Origin: an uncultured Verrucomicrobiota bacterium
GTDB lineage: Bacteria; Verrucomicrobiota; Verrucomicrobiia; Limisphaerales; UBA9464
Length of the DNA: 64,000 nucleotides
Direction: 5' to 3'
NCBI GenBank assembly: GCA_903907995.1
Contig: CAIVQH010000019.1
Coordinates: 62,001-126,000 of the forward strand
Each line of letters begins with the position of its first letter. Position 1 is the stretch's first letter. A program made the position numbers and the translations under genes. Shown here piece by piece: positions 16,702 to 27,980 of this stretch. The notes beneath the pieces are model-generated. The model was not told where the DNA came from, did no database searches, and saw only the letters and a program-made list of their open reading frames with translations.

Positions 16702-18717
16702 TCAGAAATCCTTGAAGTCGTCATCCATGGGGATCTCAGCCTCCGGGCGCGACTTCTTCACCGAAGCAACCGTGGCGGAGCCGTTGCTGCCGTGACCATG
16801 GTGCGCCCCATTCCGGTGGGACCCAGCCGAAGCGGCAGCCTTTCGGGATGGCGCGGATTTGGCCGGCGTGGCCCGCAGCGCCCGTGGGGTGACAGCTGCC
16901 TGGGCATCCGGTCCGGAACCGCCTGAAACCATGGCCTGCAGCTGGGCGACGGCGTCTTTGAGTGACTCGGCCTGGGAGTTGAGTTCTTCGCTGGCGCTGG
17001 CGCTTTCTTCGGCGCTGGCGGCATTGCTCTGCGTCACCTTGTCCATCTGCACGACTGCGGTGTTGACCTGGCTGATGCCCTGATTCTGTTCGAGGGAGGC
17101 GGTGGCGATTTCGGCCACCAGCTGGTCCAGCTGCTGAACCTTCGCCTGGATCTCGCTGAAACTTCGGGCCACCTCGGCGCTCACTTCGGCACCTTCATGG
17201 CTCTTCGTCACGCTGGCCTCAATCTTCGATGCTGTTTCCTTTGCGGCCGCGGCGCAGCGTTGGGCCAGGCTCCGGACCTCGTCGGCCACCACGGCGAATC
17301 CGGCCCCGGCCTCGCCGGCGCGGGCCGCTTCCACGGCCGCGTTGAGGGCCAGGATGTTCGTCTGGAAGGCGATCTCGTCGATGTTCTTCAGGATCTTGGT
17401 GATCTCCTCGCTGGCCACTTTGATGGCGTCCATCGTGGTCAGGAGGGTGGTCATCTGGTGGGCTCCGGCGTCGGCGGAAGCACGCGCCTGCACCGCCACG
17501 GCCTTGGCGTTCTGGGCGCTTTCCGAGTTGCGCTTGGTCATGCTCGCCATTTCCTCGAGCGAGGCGCCCGTCTCCTCGAGGGAGGCCGCCTGTTCGCTGG
17601 CTCCTTCAGCCAATGACTGGCTCGCGGCGGCGACCTGGCTGGCGGCCGAGGCGGTCTGGTCAGCCCCGGTACGCAGGGTCTCGGTGATCGAAGCAAGGGT
17701 GCGGCTGGTGCCCCGGATGATGAGGAAGGCGATGAGAATGCCCGCCACCACGGCGGCCGTGAGGCCGGAGTAAACCAGCAGCACCGAACCCTGCAGGGTG
17801 CGGCTGGAGGCGCCCGAATAGTTGACGGTGTTGTTGATGCCCGCCTGGGTCACGGTCACGGTGGCCTGCATGAGCTGCTCGCTCATGGCCATCCGCAGCC
17901 GCGCGGTTTCCGCCTGCGCCGTCGTGAGGGTCAGCAGCTTTTTCAACCCGGCCAGATAGCCTTGGCAGGCCGCGCGTGCCTGCTGGAACTCCTTCAGATT
18001 GTCCGCCTGGGTGAGCAGCGGCTGGAGGGCGGCAAACGGCTTGTCCGTCGCCTCCAGTTTCTGCAGGCCGCCCTCGATGAATCGCGGATCACGGAACGCC
18101 AACCCCTTGAGCTCGCCTTCCTGCGCGGCATGGATGGCCGAGCGGAGTTCTTCCACCAGCGCCAGTTTGCGGAGCCGTTCCTCAGGTTTTTCGGTGGCTG
18201 CGGAACCGGATCCGCTGGCGAACGACTGGACCAGATGCTGGTACACGAGATTCATGGAACTGTCGGCCTGTCCATCCAGTCCGGCGAGTTCTTCCCGCGT
18301 GCTGATCAGCTGCCCGGTCTCCTCCTCGGTCTTCCTGATCAGGGTGTGCCATTCCTGGAGATTGGGCAGGAGCGTTTCGAGCTGTTTGCGGAGCAAAATG
18401 AGGCGCGGGTGCTGCTCGGCGAACGTTTTGGCGATCTGGGCCTGCCGGTCTGCGGTTTCCAAGGATTTCTTGGCCTTTTCCAAGTAGGCCGGCTCCGTGG
18501 TGAAGCCGTAGCTGCGGATCTGAAGCGCGGTTTCCGTCACCGCGTTATCGAGGTCGCTGGAAATTTTGACTTCCGGAGCGTACTCACTGGCAAGCATGTC
18601 GGCGCTGTTGGCAGCGCGGTGCATATTGAAGGCGGCGAGTCCGCCCACTGCCACCGAAATGGCGATGAGCGCGGCAAAGCCGAGCGAGATCTTCTTGCCG
18701 AAAGTCAGGGATTTCAT
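16702..18717 (-). CDS. Methyl-accepting chemotaxis protein
   Basis: A transmembrane chemoreceptor of 671 residues. The first membrane helix is at about 12-32, then a large periplasmic helical sensor domain to about 310, the second membrane helix ([20 protein letters not shown], about 315-335) and a long cytoplasmic coiled coil. The kinase-control tip is the conserved hairpin around [19 protein letters not shown] and [11 protein letters not shown]. No clear HAMP domain follows the second helix; the coil starts almost directly. The tail ends in a low-complexity Ala/Ser/His-rich stretch and PMDDDFKDF, possibly a tether. No che genes are in the window, so its signalling partners lie elsewhere. 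Confidence 0.93.
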   Translation of the reverse strand: MKSLTFGKKISLGFAALIAISVAVGGLAAFNMHRAANSADMLASEYAPEVKISSDLDNAVTETALQIRSYGFTTEPAYLEKAKKSLETADRQAQIAKTFAEQHPRLILLRKQLETLLPNLQEWHTLIRKTEEETGQLISTREELAGLDGQADSSMNLVYQHLVQSFASGSGSAATEKPEERLRKLALVEELRSAIHAAQEGELKGLAFRDPRFIEGGLQKLEATDKPFAALQPLLTQADNLKEFQQARAACQGYLAGLKKLLTLTTAQAETARLRMAMSEQLMQATVTVTQAGINNTVNYSGASSRTLQGSVLLVYSGLTAAVVAGILIAFLIIRGTSRTLASITETLRTGADQTASAASQVAAASQSLAEGASEQAASLEETGASLEEMASMTKRNSESAQNAKAVAVQARASADAGAHQMTTLLTTMDAIKVASEEITKILKNIDEIAFQTNILALNAAVEAARAGEAGAGFAVVADEVRSLAQRCAAAAKETASKIEASVTKSHEGAEVSAEVARSFSEIQAKVQQLDQLVAEIATASLEQNQGISQVNTAVVQMDKVTQSNAASAEESASASEELNSQAESLKDAVAQLQAMVSGGSGPDAQAAVTPRALRATPAKSAPSRKAAASAGSHRNGAHHGHGSNGSATVASVKKSRPEAEIPMDDDFKDF

Positions 18718-18851
18718 ACTGGAGAGGGTGCGAAAGGTGGGCTGGGCCCGAGTCGGCGCACCCGTTGGGGCCAGGAGTCAGACCAGGCAACTGTACAACG
18801 TGTTAAAGCGAGCCACACACGGGAGTCATCGAACGTTTGCAGCCATCGCTT

Positions 18852-18884
18852 AACGCCTGGATGCGCGAATCGCGCTAAGGCGTT
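18852..18884 (-). other. Nested hairpin upstream of chemoreceptor gene
   Basis: AACGCCT/AGGCGTT (7 bp) encloses an inner stem GCGCG/CGCGC with loop AAT. It lies about 135 bases before the chemoreceptor start, in a 264-base gap that otherwise shows no gene. It could be a terminator-like or leader structure; no known riboswitch pattern was recognised. Confidence 0.4.
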
Positions 18885-18981
18885 CGCTGGCAACGTTGTC
18901 GATTATCCAAAGGAGGACAGGCAGTCCCCCCTTTTCCACCTTTCGTGCCCTGGTCACGGGGCGGCTGACTTTAACGGGCGA

Positions 18982-20988
18982 TCATTCCCGTTGCCCTTTT
19001 GGGCGCACGCCGACCGTCCTCATGTCGATCGCCTTGAAACCCAACGCGTAGGCCGGCGAATCCGGTCGCAGCCCCAACTCCGGGTGCTGCGGGTCCACCA
19101 GCTCGGGATTGGCCAGGTGTGAGGCCGGGTCCTCCCCACGCGCCTGCCATTCGCTCCACGGCTTGCCGGCGAAGGAGTATTTCGCCGCATCGGTTCCATT
19201 GCGGGTATCGAACCACAGGTTGCTGTCGCTGAAGAAATTGTCGGTCGTGCCGCTCCAGTCGCTGCCAAGCAGGGTGCCGGAATTGGCGATGACGACGTTG
19301 TTGGTGAACCAGAATGAGCGATGCGGCTCGGCCCGGGTACGCATGACCGAGTGCTCGACGTTGAAGGCGAGCAGGTTGTTCCGGACCACGTTGTCGCGAC
19401 CATAGTGCTGGTGAAAGCCGGCGCTCTTGCAGCGGTACACGACGTTGTTCTCCAACAGGATGCCCGTGCTGCCTTCGTCGGTGTACAGACCCCAGCCGCC
19501 ATAGTCGTAGCTGACCACGTCGCGGAAAATGTTGTTCCGGATCACCGTCCCCGGCTGCGGTCCGAGCGTGTAGATGCCGCCCATGTCACTGAGCCGGTTT
19601 TGGCCGACGTCGTGGACATCGTTGAACTCGATCAGGTTCGCCCGGCACGGCGTATCGCGGTAGCCCCAGTTCCAGCCGACAGAAATGCCGGTGTAGTACA
19701 GGTCGTGGATGTGGTTGTGGGCGATCCGGTTGGTGCCGCTTTGGAAAATGATGATGCCGCAGGCCGGTGGCATGAGGCGGCCGAGGGCGTGTAGGTCATT
19801 ATCGGCAATCAGGTGGGAATGGCAGGCGGCGAAGGCCGAGGGGCTCAGCTCCCCCTGTTCGCCGATCCGCACACCGCCCGCACCGAGCGAGCGGAATTCG
19901 CTGCCCGAAACGCGCCAGTGCTGGCAGCCGCGACCCAGCTCCAGCCCGTAGCCGCCCAGGTTTTCCAACGTGCAATCCTCCAGGGTGCAGCCGGTGGCAA
20001 ACTCGGCCCGCAGATTTCCCCGGGTCTGGCTCGCCGCCTGGGAGTCGATGCGTCCCTCGGGCGGCAGATCATAGTCGGCATCACTGAAGGTCAGCCCGCG
20101 CAGCGTCAAGTTGGTGACGGCTCGCTGCGCTTTTTCATCGCCCTCCCACCGGATCAGTTCCTTCAGCCGTGGCGCCACGATCACGGCCCGGTTCGGGTCA
20201 AAGCGGGAGTCCGCCAGATAGCTGAGCACGCCACTGGTCCGGTCGAGATACCACTCACCGGTCTGGTCGAGCGCGTCGGGCGTGTTCTCGATCCAGTAGC
20301 GGGCGTCCGGCTCATCCATCCACGCCGCGCGCGGACCGCCGGGCAGGGTAGCGACGTTGGCCGCGGCATCCACCGAGCGGATGGGCACCTGCAACGAGGT
20401 CCACTTCATCAGCATGATGAACTCCGCCCCATTCGTCCAAGCGGGCCTGATGTCACCGGCCTTGAAGGGTACCTCGATGGGTGACTTGTCCCCCAGCCGC
20501 GCCCGGGCGCGAAAGAATCCCGTGTTCGGCGTCCGCGCCCGTTGCGCTCGCTCGCCATTCACGAAGAGCTGGCGGAAATACCACTTCCCCTCGCGCACCG
20601 CTGGCAGGGCAACCTGCCAGAGCGCGGCGTTGGTGGGAGAACGCTGCCAGCCGGTGATCCGGGTGCCGCCCGAGAGAATCGGCCTCGCCCCGGCGGCGGC
20701 CTGGATCGTCAGACCGGAATCCTCCGGGGTGAAGACGACGGTCTCCGTCAATGCGAACCGGCCATTCGCCAGCTCGATGGTCACGGTTTCGCCGGAACCG
20801 CCCTTGCGCGTGGTGTGGGCCGCTTTCAACGCCGCCGGCAGCGTGGCGAACGGCCCATCGGTTTTGATGAAATTCGCTTTCGCCCGGTGTCCCGACCACC
20901 CGTCATTGCCACCGGGTGCGACGTAGAACGTGGCCGCCTCGGCATACGCCGAGAGGAGGCAAAGGGCGGCGAAGGTGAAACAGCGCAT
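18982..20988 (-). CDS. Secreted right-handed parallel beta-helix protein
   Basis: A 668-residue exported protein with a signal peptide (MRCFTFAALCLLSAYAEA, cut before ATF). It starts FYVAPGGNDGWSG, the DUF1565/pectate-lyase-like opening (the usual form is YVSPxGxDxxxG). It contains many beta-helix rungs in the second half, such as NLIEFNDVHDVG, TVIRNNIFRDVVSY and ILLENNVVYRCKSAGF. Proteins of this shape bind or cleave acidic polysaccharides, but no lyase residues can be assigned with certainty. It diverges from the RND efflux operon. Confidence 0.85.
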   Translation of the reverse strand: MRCFTFAALCLLSAYAEAATFYVAPGGNDGWSGHRAKANFIKTDGPFATLPAALKAAHTTRKGGSGETVTIELANGRFALTETVVFTPEDSGLTIQAAAGARPILSGGTRITGWQRSPTNAALWQVALPAVREGKWYFRQLFVNGERAQRARTPNTGFFRARARLGDKSPIEVPFKAGDIRPAWTNGAEFIMLMKWTSLQVPIRSVDAAANVATLPGGPRAAWMDEPDARYWIENTPDALDQTGEWYLDRTSGVLSYLADSRFDPNRAVIVAPRLKELIRWEGDEKAQRAVTNLTLRGLTFSDADYDLPPEGRIDSQAASQTRGNLRAEFATGCTLEDCTLENLGGYGLELGRGCQHWRVSGSEFRSLGAGGVRIGEQGELSPSAFAACHSHLIADNDLHALGRLMPPACGIIIFQSGTNRIAHNHIHDLYYTGISVGWNWGYRDTPCRANLIEFNDVHDVGQNRLSDMGGIYTLGPQPGTVIRNNIFRDVVSYDYGGWGLYTDEGSTGILLENNVVYRCKSAGFHQHYGRDNVVRNNLLAFNVEHSVMRTRAEPHRSFWFTNNVVIANSGTLLGSDWSGTTDNFFSDSNLWFDTRNGTDAAKYSFAGKPWSEWQARGEDPASHLANPELVDPQHPELGLRPDSPAYALGFKAIDMRTVGVRPKGQRE

Positions 20989-21146
20989 AAGACGGTCAGG
21001 GGCAGACGCGTCCAGAAGGGAGGCGATTCACCTCGGATCACGGTTGGGAAGGCGAGCCGGGAATTCATCGCGGCCTCCGCCACAGTTGACCCCGTGCTGT
21101 CGCCGGCCATCATCGTGCCCATCTCTTTCTTGGCGTCCCAACAAAC

Positions 21147-24100
21147 ATGAACCTCGTCACCGCCGCCCTGCGCCGGCCGTTCTCCGTCATGGTCGCGGTC
21201 GTCGCGGTGGTGCTCACGGCGCTCTTCGCGCTGCAGAAGATGCCACGCGACATCTTCCCCAGCCTGGGCGTGCCGGTGCTCTATGTGGCGCAGCCCTACG
21301 GCGGCATGGACCCCGCGCAGATGGAGGGCTACCTCACCTATTACTACGAGTACCACTTCCTCTACATCACCGGCATCGAGCACGTGGAGTCGAAGTCCAT
21401 CCAGGGCACCGCGCTGCTCAAGCTCCAGTTCCATCCGGGCACGGACATGGCCCAGGCGCTTGCCGAGACCATCGGCTATGTGAACCGGGCCCGCGCCTTC
21501 ATGCCGCCGGGCACGGTGCCGCCGTTCGTGATGCGCTTCGACGCCGGCAGCGTGCCTGTGGGCAACCTTGTCTTTGCCAGCGACACGCACACGGTGGCGG
21601 AGCTGCAGGATGCGGCCCTGAACCGTGTCCGGCCGCTGTTCGCCACCCTACCGGGAGTCTCAGCTCCACCGCCCTTCGGTGGCAGCGCCCGCGCGATCGT
21701 CATCCGCGCCAACCCCGACCGCCTCCGCGCCTTCAATCTGTCGCCCGATGACGTGGTAAAGGCGCTCGCGGCCGCCAACACCATCACGCCCTCGGGCAAC
21801 ATCCGCATTGGCGACCAGATCCCGATGGTGCCGCTGAACTCGGTCGTGCGGGACATCAAGGAGCTGGGCAACGTGCCACTCCGCACCGGGACCGATCCGG
21901 CGGTGTTCATCCGTGACATCGGCACGGTGGAGGACGCCGCCGACATCGCGACCGGCTACGCGCTCGTGAACGGACGGCGCACCGTGTACATCCCGGTCAC
22001 GAAGCGGGCCGATGCCTCGACCCTCAGCGTCGTGAAGCTCGTGCGGGAGAACCTGGCGAAGTTCCAGGCGGTGCTGCCGGATGGCATGAGGGTCAGCTAC
22101 GAGTTCGACCAGTCACCCTACGTCACGCGGGCCATCCACGGCCTCGCGCAGGAAGGCGCTCTGGGCGCGGTGCTTACCGGGCTGATGGTGCTGCTGTTCC
22201 TCCGCGACTGGCGGACTGCGCTGGTGGTCGTGCTCAACATCCCGCTCGCACTGCTAGCCGCCGTCATCGGCCTCTGGCTTACCGGACAGACCGTGAACCT
22301 GATGACCCTCGGCGGCCTCGCGCTCGCCGTGGGCGTTTTGGTGGACGAGGCGAGCGTCACCGTTGAGAACATCCATACGCGGCTGGCGAACGGCCAGCCG
22401 GTGGCCTGGGCCGCCTTCTCCGCGACGAACGAGACGGCCGGGCCGCGGCTGCTCGCGATGCTCAGCGTGGTGGCCGTGTTCATCCCGGCGTTCTTCATGG
22501 TCGGCGCAGGGCGGGCGCTGTTTTTGCCGCTGGCGCTTGCGGTCGGCTTCGCGATGGCCGCGTCCTACCTGCTCTCCACGACGCTCGTGCCCGTGCTCTC
22601 GGCGTGGTTGCTGAAGGCGCCCGCCCACGGCCCGGACGATGGCCGCGGCTTCTTCGCCCGGATGCAGGCGGCTTACGCAAACCTCGCCCAGGGCCTGGTT
22701 CGGCTTCGCTGGCTGGTCGTCCTGATTGCGCTCCTGGTCTCCGGCGGCATGGTCTGGGTGATCGGCGGCCGGCTGGGCACGGAGATTTTCCCGACGGTGG
22801 ACACCGGCCAGTTCCAGTTGCGCCTCCGTGCTCCGGCCGGCACGCGCATCGAACGTACCGAGGCCATCGCCACGAACGTCCTCGCCGCCATCAAGGCCGA
22901 GGTCGGGGCGACGAACGTCGCGATCACGCTTGGCTTCGTGGGGGTCCAGCCGCCGAGCTTCCCCGTCAACACCATCCATCTTTGGACCAGCGGGCCGGAG
23001 GAGGCGGTGCTGCAGGTGCAGCTCCGGCCCGACTCAGGCGTGCGCATCGCGGCCTTGAAGGAACGGCTCCGGCAGAAGTTCGCGGTCACAATGCCGGAGG
23101 TGAAATGCTCGTTCGAGCCGGCCGACATCGTGAGCCGCGTGATGAGCTTCGGTTCGCCGACGCCCGTCGAGGTCACGGTCAGCGGGCCGAACCTCGCCGC
23201 CGACCGCGATTACGCCGACAAGGTGCGGGACGCGCTCGCGACCATCCCGTCGTTGCGCGACCTGCAGTTCCAGCAGGCGCTCGACGTGCCGACCGTCGAG
23301 GTGAATGTGAACCGCGAGCGCGCGGGCCTGCTGGGCGTGACGGTCGGCGACGTCGCGCGGTCGCTGGTCGCGGCGACTTCCTCCAGCCGTTTCACCGCGC
23401 CGGTCTATTGGGCCGACCCGGCCAGCGGCGTCGCCTATCAGATCCAGGTCGAGCTGCCGCAGGCGCGGATGAACTCGCTGGAGGAGCTGAGGAACATTCC
23501 GGTGAATGCGAGGGGAAACGATTCGCTGCTGTTGCGCAGCGTGGCCGGGGTCCAGAAGGGCATGGCGGTCGGCGAATACGACCGCTACAACATGCAGCGG
23601 CAGGTCACGCTCACGGCGAATGTGGCCGGCGAGGATCTGGGCACCGTCTCGCGCCGGATTTCCGAAGCCCTGGCCAAAGTGGGCTCACCGCCCGCGCGGG
23701 TGGCGCTCAATGTGCGTGGCCAGATCGCACCACTGACACAGATGCTTGCGAGCCTGCGCTCGGGGCTGCTGCTCGCGGTGGTCGTCATCTTCCTGCTGCT
23801 GGCGGCGAACTTCCAGTCGCTCCGGCTTTCGTTGGTCGTCGTCTCGACGGTTCCCGCAGTGGTCGCTGGCGTCGCGCTGGCACTCTGGCTCACAGGCACG
23901 ACGCTTAACCTCCAATCCTTCATGGGGGCCATCATGGCGGTGGGCGTCGCCGTCGCGAACGCCATCCTGCTCGTGACCTTCGCCGAACGGTCGCGCCGCG
24001 CTGGCGCGACGTCGCCTGCCGCCGCCGTCGAAGGTGCCCGCAGCCGGCTCCGGCCGATCCTGATGACAAGCCTCGCCATGATTGCGGGCATGCTGCCAAT

Positions 24101-24332
24101 GGCGCTGGGCCTGGGGGAAGGTGGCGAGCAATCCGCGCCGCTGGGTCGCGCCGTGGTCGGTGGCCTCGTCGGCGCGACGCTGGCCACACTTCTTGTGCTG
24201 CCGGCAGTCTTCGCCCTCGTCCAGTCCCGTGCCAGCCGTCAGTCCGCTTCGCTCGACCCGAACGATGCGGAGAGCGGCCGCTATCTTCCTCTCTCCGGGC
24301 GGGCCACCCCGGCGAACCCGACCCACTCCTGA
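21147..24332 (+). CDS. RND-family efflux transporter permease (AcrB-like)
   Basis: An inner-membrane proton-driven pump of 1061 residues. It has the AcrB plan: a first membrane helix ([21 protein letters not shown]), a periplasmic porter domain beginning [22 protein letters not shown], helices 2-6 from about 330, and a repeated second half. Helix 4 carries the proton-relay region [18 protein letters not shown] (Asp at about 398). The second half has [20 protein letters not shown] and [27 protein letters not shown]. The ending is [18 protein letters not shown]. It is first in an operon with adaptor and TolC-like genes. The substrate is not evident; the drug (HAE) or an unclassified branch is more likely than metals. 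Confidence 0.93.
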   Translation: MNLVTAALRRPFSVMVAVVAVVLTALFALQKMPRDIFPSLGVPVLYVAQPYGGMDPAQMEGYLTYYYEYHFLYITGIEHVESKSIQGTALLKLQFHPGTDMAQALAETIGYVNRARAFMPPGTVPPFVMRFDAGSVPVGNLVFASDTHTVAELQDAALNRVRPLFATLPGVSAPPPFGGSARAIVIRANPDRLRAFNLSPDDVVKALAAANTITPSGNIRIGDQIPMVPLNSVVRDIKELGNVPLRTGTDPAVFIRDIGTVEDAADIATGYALVNGRRTVYIPVTKRADASTLSVVKLVRENLAKFQAVLPDGMRVSYEFDQSPYVTRAIHGLAQEGALGAVLTGLMVLLFLRDWRTALVVVLNIPLALLAAVIGLWLTGQTVNLMTLGGLALAVGVLVDEASVTVENIHTRLANGQPVAWAAFSATNETAGPRLLAMLSVVAVFIPAFFMVGAGRALFLPLALAVGFAMAASYLLSTTLVPVLSAWLLKAPAHGPDDGRGFFARMQAAYANLAQGLVRLRWLVVLIALLVSGGMVWVIGGRLGTEIFPTVDTGQFQLRLRAPAGTRIERTEAIATNVLAAIKAEVGATNVAITLGFVGVQPPSFPVNTIHLWTSGPEEAVLQVQLRPDSGVRIAALKERLRQKFAVTMPEVKCSFEPADIVSRVMSFGSPTPVEVTVSGPNLAADRDYADKVRDALATIPSLRDLQFQQALDVPTVEVNVNRERAGLLGVTVGDVARSLVAATSSSRFTAPVYWADPASGVAYQIQVELPQARMNSLEELRNIPVNARGNDSLLLRSVAGVQKGMAVGEYDRYNMQRQVTLTANVAGEDLGTVSRRISEALAKVGSPPARVALNVRGQIAPLTQMLASLRSGLLLAVVVIFLLLAANFQSLRLSLVVVSTVPAVVAGVALALWLTGTTLNLQSFMGAIMAVGVAVANAILLVTFAERSRRAGATSPAAAVEGARSRLRPILMTSLAMIAGMLPMALGLGEGGEQSAPLGRAVVGGLVGATLATLLVLPAVFALVQSRASRQSASLDPNDAESGRYLPLSGRATPANPTHS

Positions 24333-24358
24333 CCCGCAAACTCAGAACCCGCTTACCG

Positions 24359-25444
24359 ATGAATATGTCCCGTTCCCGCTCCGGTTGTGTGCTCGCCGCG
24401 CTGGCCCTCGGCTGGTTGTCGACCGGCTGCAATCCGGCGGCCACCGATTCCGCCAAGGCCGCTCCGGCCGCGCCGCTCCGCGTGCCGGTGACGCAGGCGA
24501 AGCGCGGGCCAATCACGCGCAGCGTCAGTCTCCCGGCCAACGTCCGTGCGCTCCAGCAGACAACGCTCTACGCGAAGGTCGCGGGCTTCCTCAAGACCAT
24601 CAGCGTGGACCGGGGCGACACGGTGAAGGCCGGCGATCTGCTCGCCGAGATTGAAGCGCCCGAACTCCTCGCCGACGCGGCGAAGTATCAGGCGGAGGTC
24701 GCGGTCACGCAGGCCGACCATCAACGCCTCACCGAGGCGCTGAAGAAAGCGCCCGATCTCGTGGTCCCGCTCACGGTGGACGCGGCCAAAGGCAAGTTCG
24801 AGGTGGCGCTGGCGGGCGCGAAGCGCAACGAGACGCTGCTCGGCTTCACGAAGATTGTCGCGCCGTTCTCCGGCGTCGTGACAAAGCGCTGGGCCGATGT
24901 TGGCGCGCTGATACCGGGGGCCACCGGCAACAGTTCGCCCCAGAGCGCCGCCGTGGTGACGCTGGCGGATTTCAGCCGGGTGCGGGTGGAGGTGTTCGTG
25001 CCGGAACCGGAGGCGCCGCTGCTCAGGCCGGGACTCGCTGCCGAGGTGAAGGTGGACGAGCTGCCCGGCAAAGCCTTCACCGGCCAGGTGACACGCATCG
25101 CGTGGTCGCTCGACGAAACGACCAAGACGATGCCGGTCGAGATCGAGCTGGCAAACCCGGACGGCACGCTGCGCCCCGGCATGTTCGCCACCGCGAAGAT
25201 TGTGGTCAGCCAGAAACCGGATGCGCTCCTGCTGCCCGCCGATGCGCTGGTTGTTGAGAAGGCGAAGACCTCGGTGTTCATCCTCGTGGACGGCAAGGCG
25301 AAGAAAGTGCCGGTCAAAGTCGGCTTCGAGGACGGCAAATCCTTCGAGGTGCTGGAAGGTGTCACCGCCGAAACGATGGTGATTGTAACCGGCAAGCTGC
25401 CCCTGGTGGAGGGGCAGCCGGTCAACCGTGCGGAGGGCAAATGA
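24359..25444 (+). CDS. RND efflux periplasmic adaptor (membrane fusion protein)
   Basis: Links the RND pump to the outer-membrane channel. 361 residues. The N-terminal segment ends in LSTGC, a slightly off-consensus lipobox, so a lipoprotein is likely. The biotinyl-lipoyl half motifs are at LYAKVAGFLKTISVDRGDTV and IVAPFSGVVTKRWADVGALI, bracketing a short coiled-coil hairpin. A beta-barrel with RVEVFVPEPEAPLLRPGL and a membrane-proximal domain with LPADALVVEKAKTSVFIL follow. It starts 27 bases after the permease and its stop overlaps the TolC-like start. Confidence 0.93.
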   Translation: MNMSRSRSGCVLAALALGWLSTGCNPAATDSAKAAPAAPLRVPVTQAKRGPITRSVSLPANVRALQQTTLYAKVAGFLKTISVDRGDTVKAGDLLAEIEAPELLADAAKYQAEVAVTQADHQRLTEALKKAPDLVVPLTVDAAKGKFEVALAGAKRNETLLGFTKIVAPFSGVVTKRWADVGALIPGATGNSSPQSAAVVTLADFSRVRVEVFVPEPEAPLLRPGLAAEVKVDELPGKAFTGQVTRIAWSLDETTKTMPVEIELANPDGTLRPGMFATAKIVVSQKPDALLLPADALVVEKAKTSVFILVDGKAKKVPVKVGFEDGKSFEVLEGVTAETMVIVTGKLPLVEGQPVNRAEGK

Positions 25445-26823
25445 TGAAGCTCCTCACGCTTGCGCTTTCGTTCGCGTTGCTCGTCGTAACGCTGCCGCTA
25501 ACCGGGGCGGACGGCACGAATGTGTTTGCCATCGATCTGCCCACGACGTTGCAGCTCGCCGGTGCACGCAATCTGGACGTGCAGATCACCCGTGAGAAAC
25601 TGGCCGAGGCGAAGGCGAACAACGAGAGCGCTGTCTGGCAGTTCTTCCCGGCCATAGTCCCCGGGGTCGGCTACCGGCGGCACGACAACCTGATCCAGGA
25701 CGTCGCGGGCAACGTCATCGACGTCCACAAGGACGCCTACACCGTCGGCCCCACGATTGCGGCGCAGCTCGACCTCGGCGACGCCATCTATAAGAAACTG
25801 GCCGCCCGCCAGTTCGTCACGGCGGCGGCGTTCGCCCTGGAGAGCCAGCGGCAGGAAAGCGCGCTGACGGCGGTGCGCGAATACTTCGGCCTCGCCCAGG
25901 CCCAGGCCTCGGTGGGCGTGGCTGCGGAGTCCGTCCGCATCGCGGAAGACTTCGCAGGACAGGTGCGTCAGGCGGTCGGCGCGGGCATCGCGTTCAAGGG
26001 CGACGCGCTGCGCGCGGAGGTACAGGCGGACCGGGACCATCTCGCGCTGCGACAGGCGCAGGAACTGGTCACTGTGAGCGCCGCCCGGCTCGTGCGCACG
26101 CTCCATCTCGACGCGAAGGTCGACCTCGTCGCCCCCGCCGACGACCTGGTGCCGCTGACGCTGGTCGCCACCAATGCCGCCCTGGAGACCCTCCTCGCCC
26201 AGGCGCGGGCTGCCCGGCCGGAAGTGAAGCAGAGTCGGGCACAAGTCGCGGCCGCGTACCAGGTCAGGAATGGCGCGAAGTATGGCCCGCTGATCCCAAG
26301 CCTGGGCGCGCAGCTCTTCGCGGGTGGTCTCGGTGGCGGCATTGACGGAGGTCCCGGCCGCTTCGGTGAATCCGAGGACTATCAGTTCACTCTCGGCTGG
26401 CGCCTGGGGCCCGGCGGCCTGTTCGACCGAGGACGCATCCGGGCTGGCGAGGCGCGGTTGCGGGTCGCGCAGTTCACGGATGAAAAACTTGCCGATGAGA
26501 TCACCCGTGAAGTCGTCGCGGGCCACGCCCGTCTGCGGTCGTTATCCGACCAGCTCAACACCGCCGGCCACGCCGTCCGGGCCGCCGATGAATCACTCCG
26601 GCTGACTTCGCAGCGGAAGGAGTTCGCCGTCGGGGTCGTGTTGGAGCACGTCCAGGCGGAGCAGGACCTCACCCGTGCCCGGCTCGACTACCTCAACGTT
26701 GTTGCCGAGTTCAACCGGGCGCAGTTTGAATTGAGGCGCGCCATTGGCGACGCCACGGAGATTCCCGTGCCTCAGCGAGGAACAGAGAAGGCGGATGCCG
26801 GCGGCTTGCAGCCACAAAAGTGA
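25441..26823 (+). CDS. TolC-family outer membrane efflux protein
   Basis: The outer-membrane channel component of the RND system, 460 residues. A signal peptide (LTLALSFALLVVTLPLTGA) precedes two outer-membrane-factor repeats, each mostly long helices: the first from LPTTLQLAGARNLDVQI to LVRTLHLDAKVDLV, the second from LETLLAQARAARPEVKQSRA to RAIGDATEIPVP. The ATG overlaps the adaptor stop codon (ATGATG arrangement), showing translational coupling. The protein ends 30 bases from the convergent EamA gene; no terminator is visible there. Confidence 0.92.
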   Translation: MMKLLTLALSFALLVVTLPLTGADGTNVFAIDLPTTLQLAGARNLDVQITREKLAEAKANNESAVWQFFPAIVPGVGYRRHDNLIQDVAGNVIDVHKDAYTVGPTIAAQLDLGDAIYKKLAARQFVTAAAFALESQRQESALTAVREYFGLAQAQASVGVAAESVRIAEDFAGQVRQAVGAGIAFKGDALRAEVQADRDHLALRQAQELVTVSAARLVRTLHLDAKVDLVAPADDLVPLTLVATNAALETLLAQARAARPEVKQSRAQVAAAYQVRNGAKYGPLIPSLGAQLFAGGLGGGIDGGPGRFGESEDYQFTLGWRLGPGGLFDRGRIRAGEARLRVAQFTDEKLADEITREVVAGHARLRSLSDQLNTAGHAVRAADESLRLTSQRKEFAVGVVLEHVQAEQDLTRARLDYLNVVAEFNRAQFELRRAIGDATEIPVPQRGTEKADAGGLQPQK

Positions 26824-26852
26824 GCTGCACACAGAGAACGGGCTGATTGCCT

Positions 26853-27914
26853 TCAATGCCCGTGCCGGTGGTGGAGGTCGGGAAAATGGGGGTGACTGTG
26901 AGTCAGCTCCTCGTGGCGGTGCGGGTGTGCGTGCGGTTCGCCGGGAGGATCGCCGTAAGCATGCACATGCTGGTGGTGTTCGTCGTGCGTGTGCAGGTGG
27001 TCATGCTCCATGGGCTCGTGATGGTGCTCGTGCTCGTGGTGTTCCGTGAGGTGCAGCCATACGCCGGCGGCCATCAGGAACCCGGCAATGACGAGCCCGG
27101 TCGTCATCGGTTCCCTGAGGAAAAACACTGAAATTACCGCGCCCACGAACGGGGCGAGCGCAAAGTAGGCTCCGGTGCGGGCGGAGCCGAGATGCCGCAG
27201 CGCGAGCACAAAGAGGACGAGGCTCACCCCGTAGCCGAGCAGTCCGATCAACCCGATGGTGGCCAGCGTGCCGGCGGCCTGCAGCTTCGCCCCCAAGGCG
27301 AGTGCGATGCCGGTGTTGACCGCTCCGGCGCAGAGCCCTTTCAGCATCGCGATCTGCACCGGATCGGCCCCGGCGACATTGCGTGTGAGATTGTTGTCCG
27401 CCGCCCACGCCAGACACGCGCCGACGATGGCCAGCGCACCCCACGGCAGGCCGGCATCCGGGCGTCCCAGCCACGAGAGCGCTATGGCGCCCAGGGTGAT
27501 GCAGGCCATTCCCCAGGCGATGCGGCGGTCGAAGTTCTCCTTGAACACGAACCAAGCCAGCAACGCGGTGAACACGCCTTCCAGGTTCAGCAGCAATGAG
27601 GCGGAAGCGGCTGGAGTGTGCGCCAGCCCAATCATGAGGAGCACCGGACCGGCCACACCGCCGCAGAGGATCGCACCGGCCAGCCAGGGCGCGTCGCGTC
27701 GGCTGAGCTGGGCCTCATCTGGATGGTCGGACGCGCGTCGGCTGAGCTGCCGCCACAGCGCCAACCCCAGACCGGACCCCAGATAGAGCAGTCCCGCCAG
27801 CAACATCGGTTCCACCACGGGCAGCAGCCGTTTCGCCAGCGGCGTGCTGGCGCCAAACAGCGCGGCGGCAGTGAGCGCATAGGCGATGCCGGTCAGTTTG
27901 GGGCTGCGAATCAT
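26853..27914 (-). CDS. EamA-family transporter with histidine-rich C-terminal tail
   Basis: An inner-membrane DMT-superfamily exporter, 353 residues, with ten predicted membrane helices in two EamA repeats (for example LTGIAYALTAAALFGASTPLAK and ALAIVGACLAWAADNNLTRN). Unlike usual members it ends in about 60 residues dominated by His, Glu and Asp (HHEHEHHHEPMEHDHLHTHDE and further HPH and HHRH groups). That tail almost certainly binds transition metals such as nickel, zinc or cobalt. It is the last gene of a metal-themed minus-strand cluster. Whether the pump moves metal or the tail only senses it cannot be decided. Confidence 0.87.
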   Translation of the reverse strand: MIRSPKLTGIAYALTAAALFGASTPLAKRLLPVVEPMLLAGLLYLGSGLGLALWRQLSRRASDHPDEAQLSRRDAPWLAGAILCGGVAGPVLLMIGLAHTPAASASLLLNLEGVFTALLAWFVFKENFDRRIAWGMACITLGAIALSWLGRPDAGLPWGALAIVGACLAWAADNNLTRNVAGADPVQIAMLKGLCAGAVNTGIALALGAKLQAAGTLATIGLIGLLGYGVSLVLFVLALRHLGSARTGAYFALAPFVGAVISVFFLREPMTTGLVIAGFLMAAGVWLHLTEHHEHEHHHEPMEHDHLHTHDEHHQHVHAYGDPPGEPHAHPHRHEELTHSHPHFPDLHHRHGH

Positions 27915-27980
27915 GATCCTTCGCCTACCAGCCGAAGTACTTCTGCCACGGAGCCGCAGGGGTGTGCGGCCGGACCCCGC

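Noticed and set aside
18718-18981. Cyclic di-GMP riboswitch upstream of the chemoreceptor
   Set aside because: The conserved GEMM core and its tetraloop-receptor pattern are not present on the minus strand.
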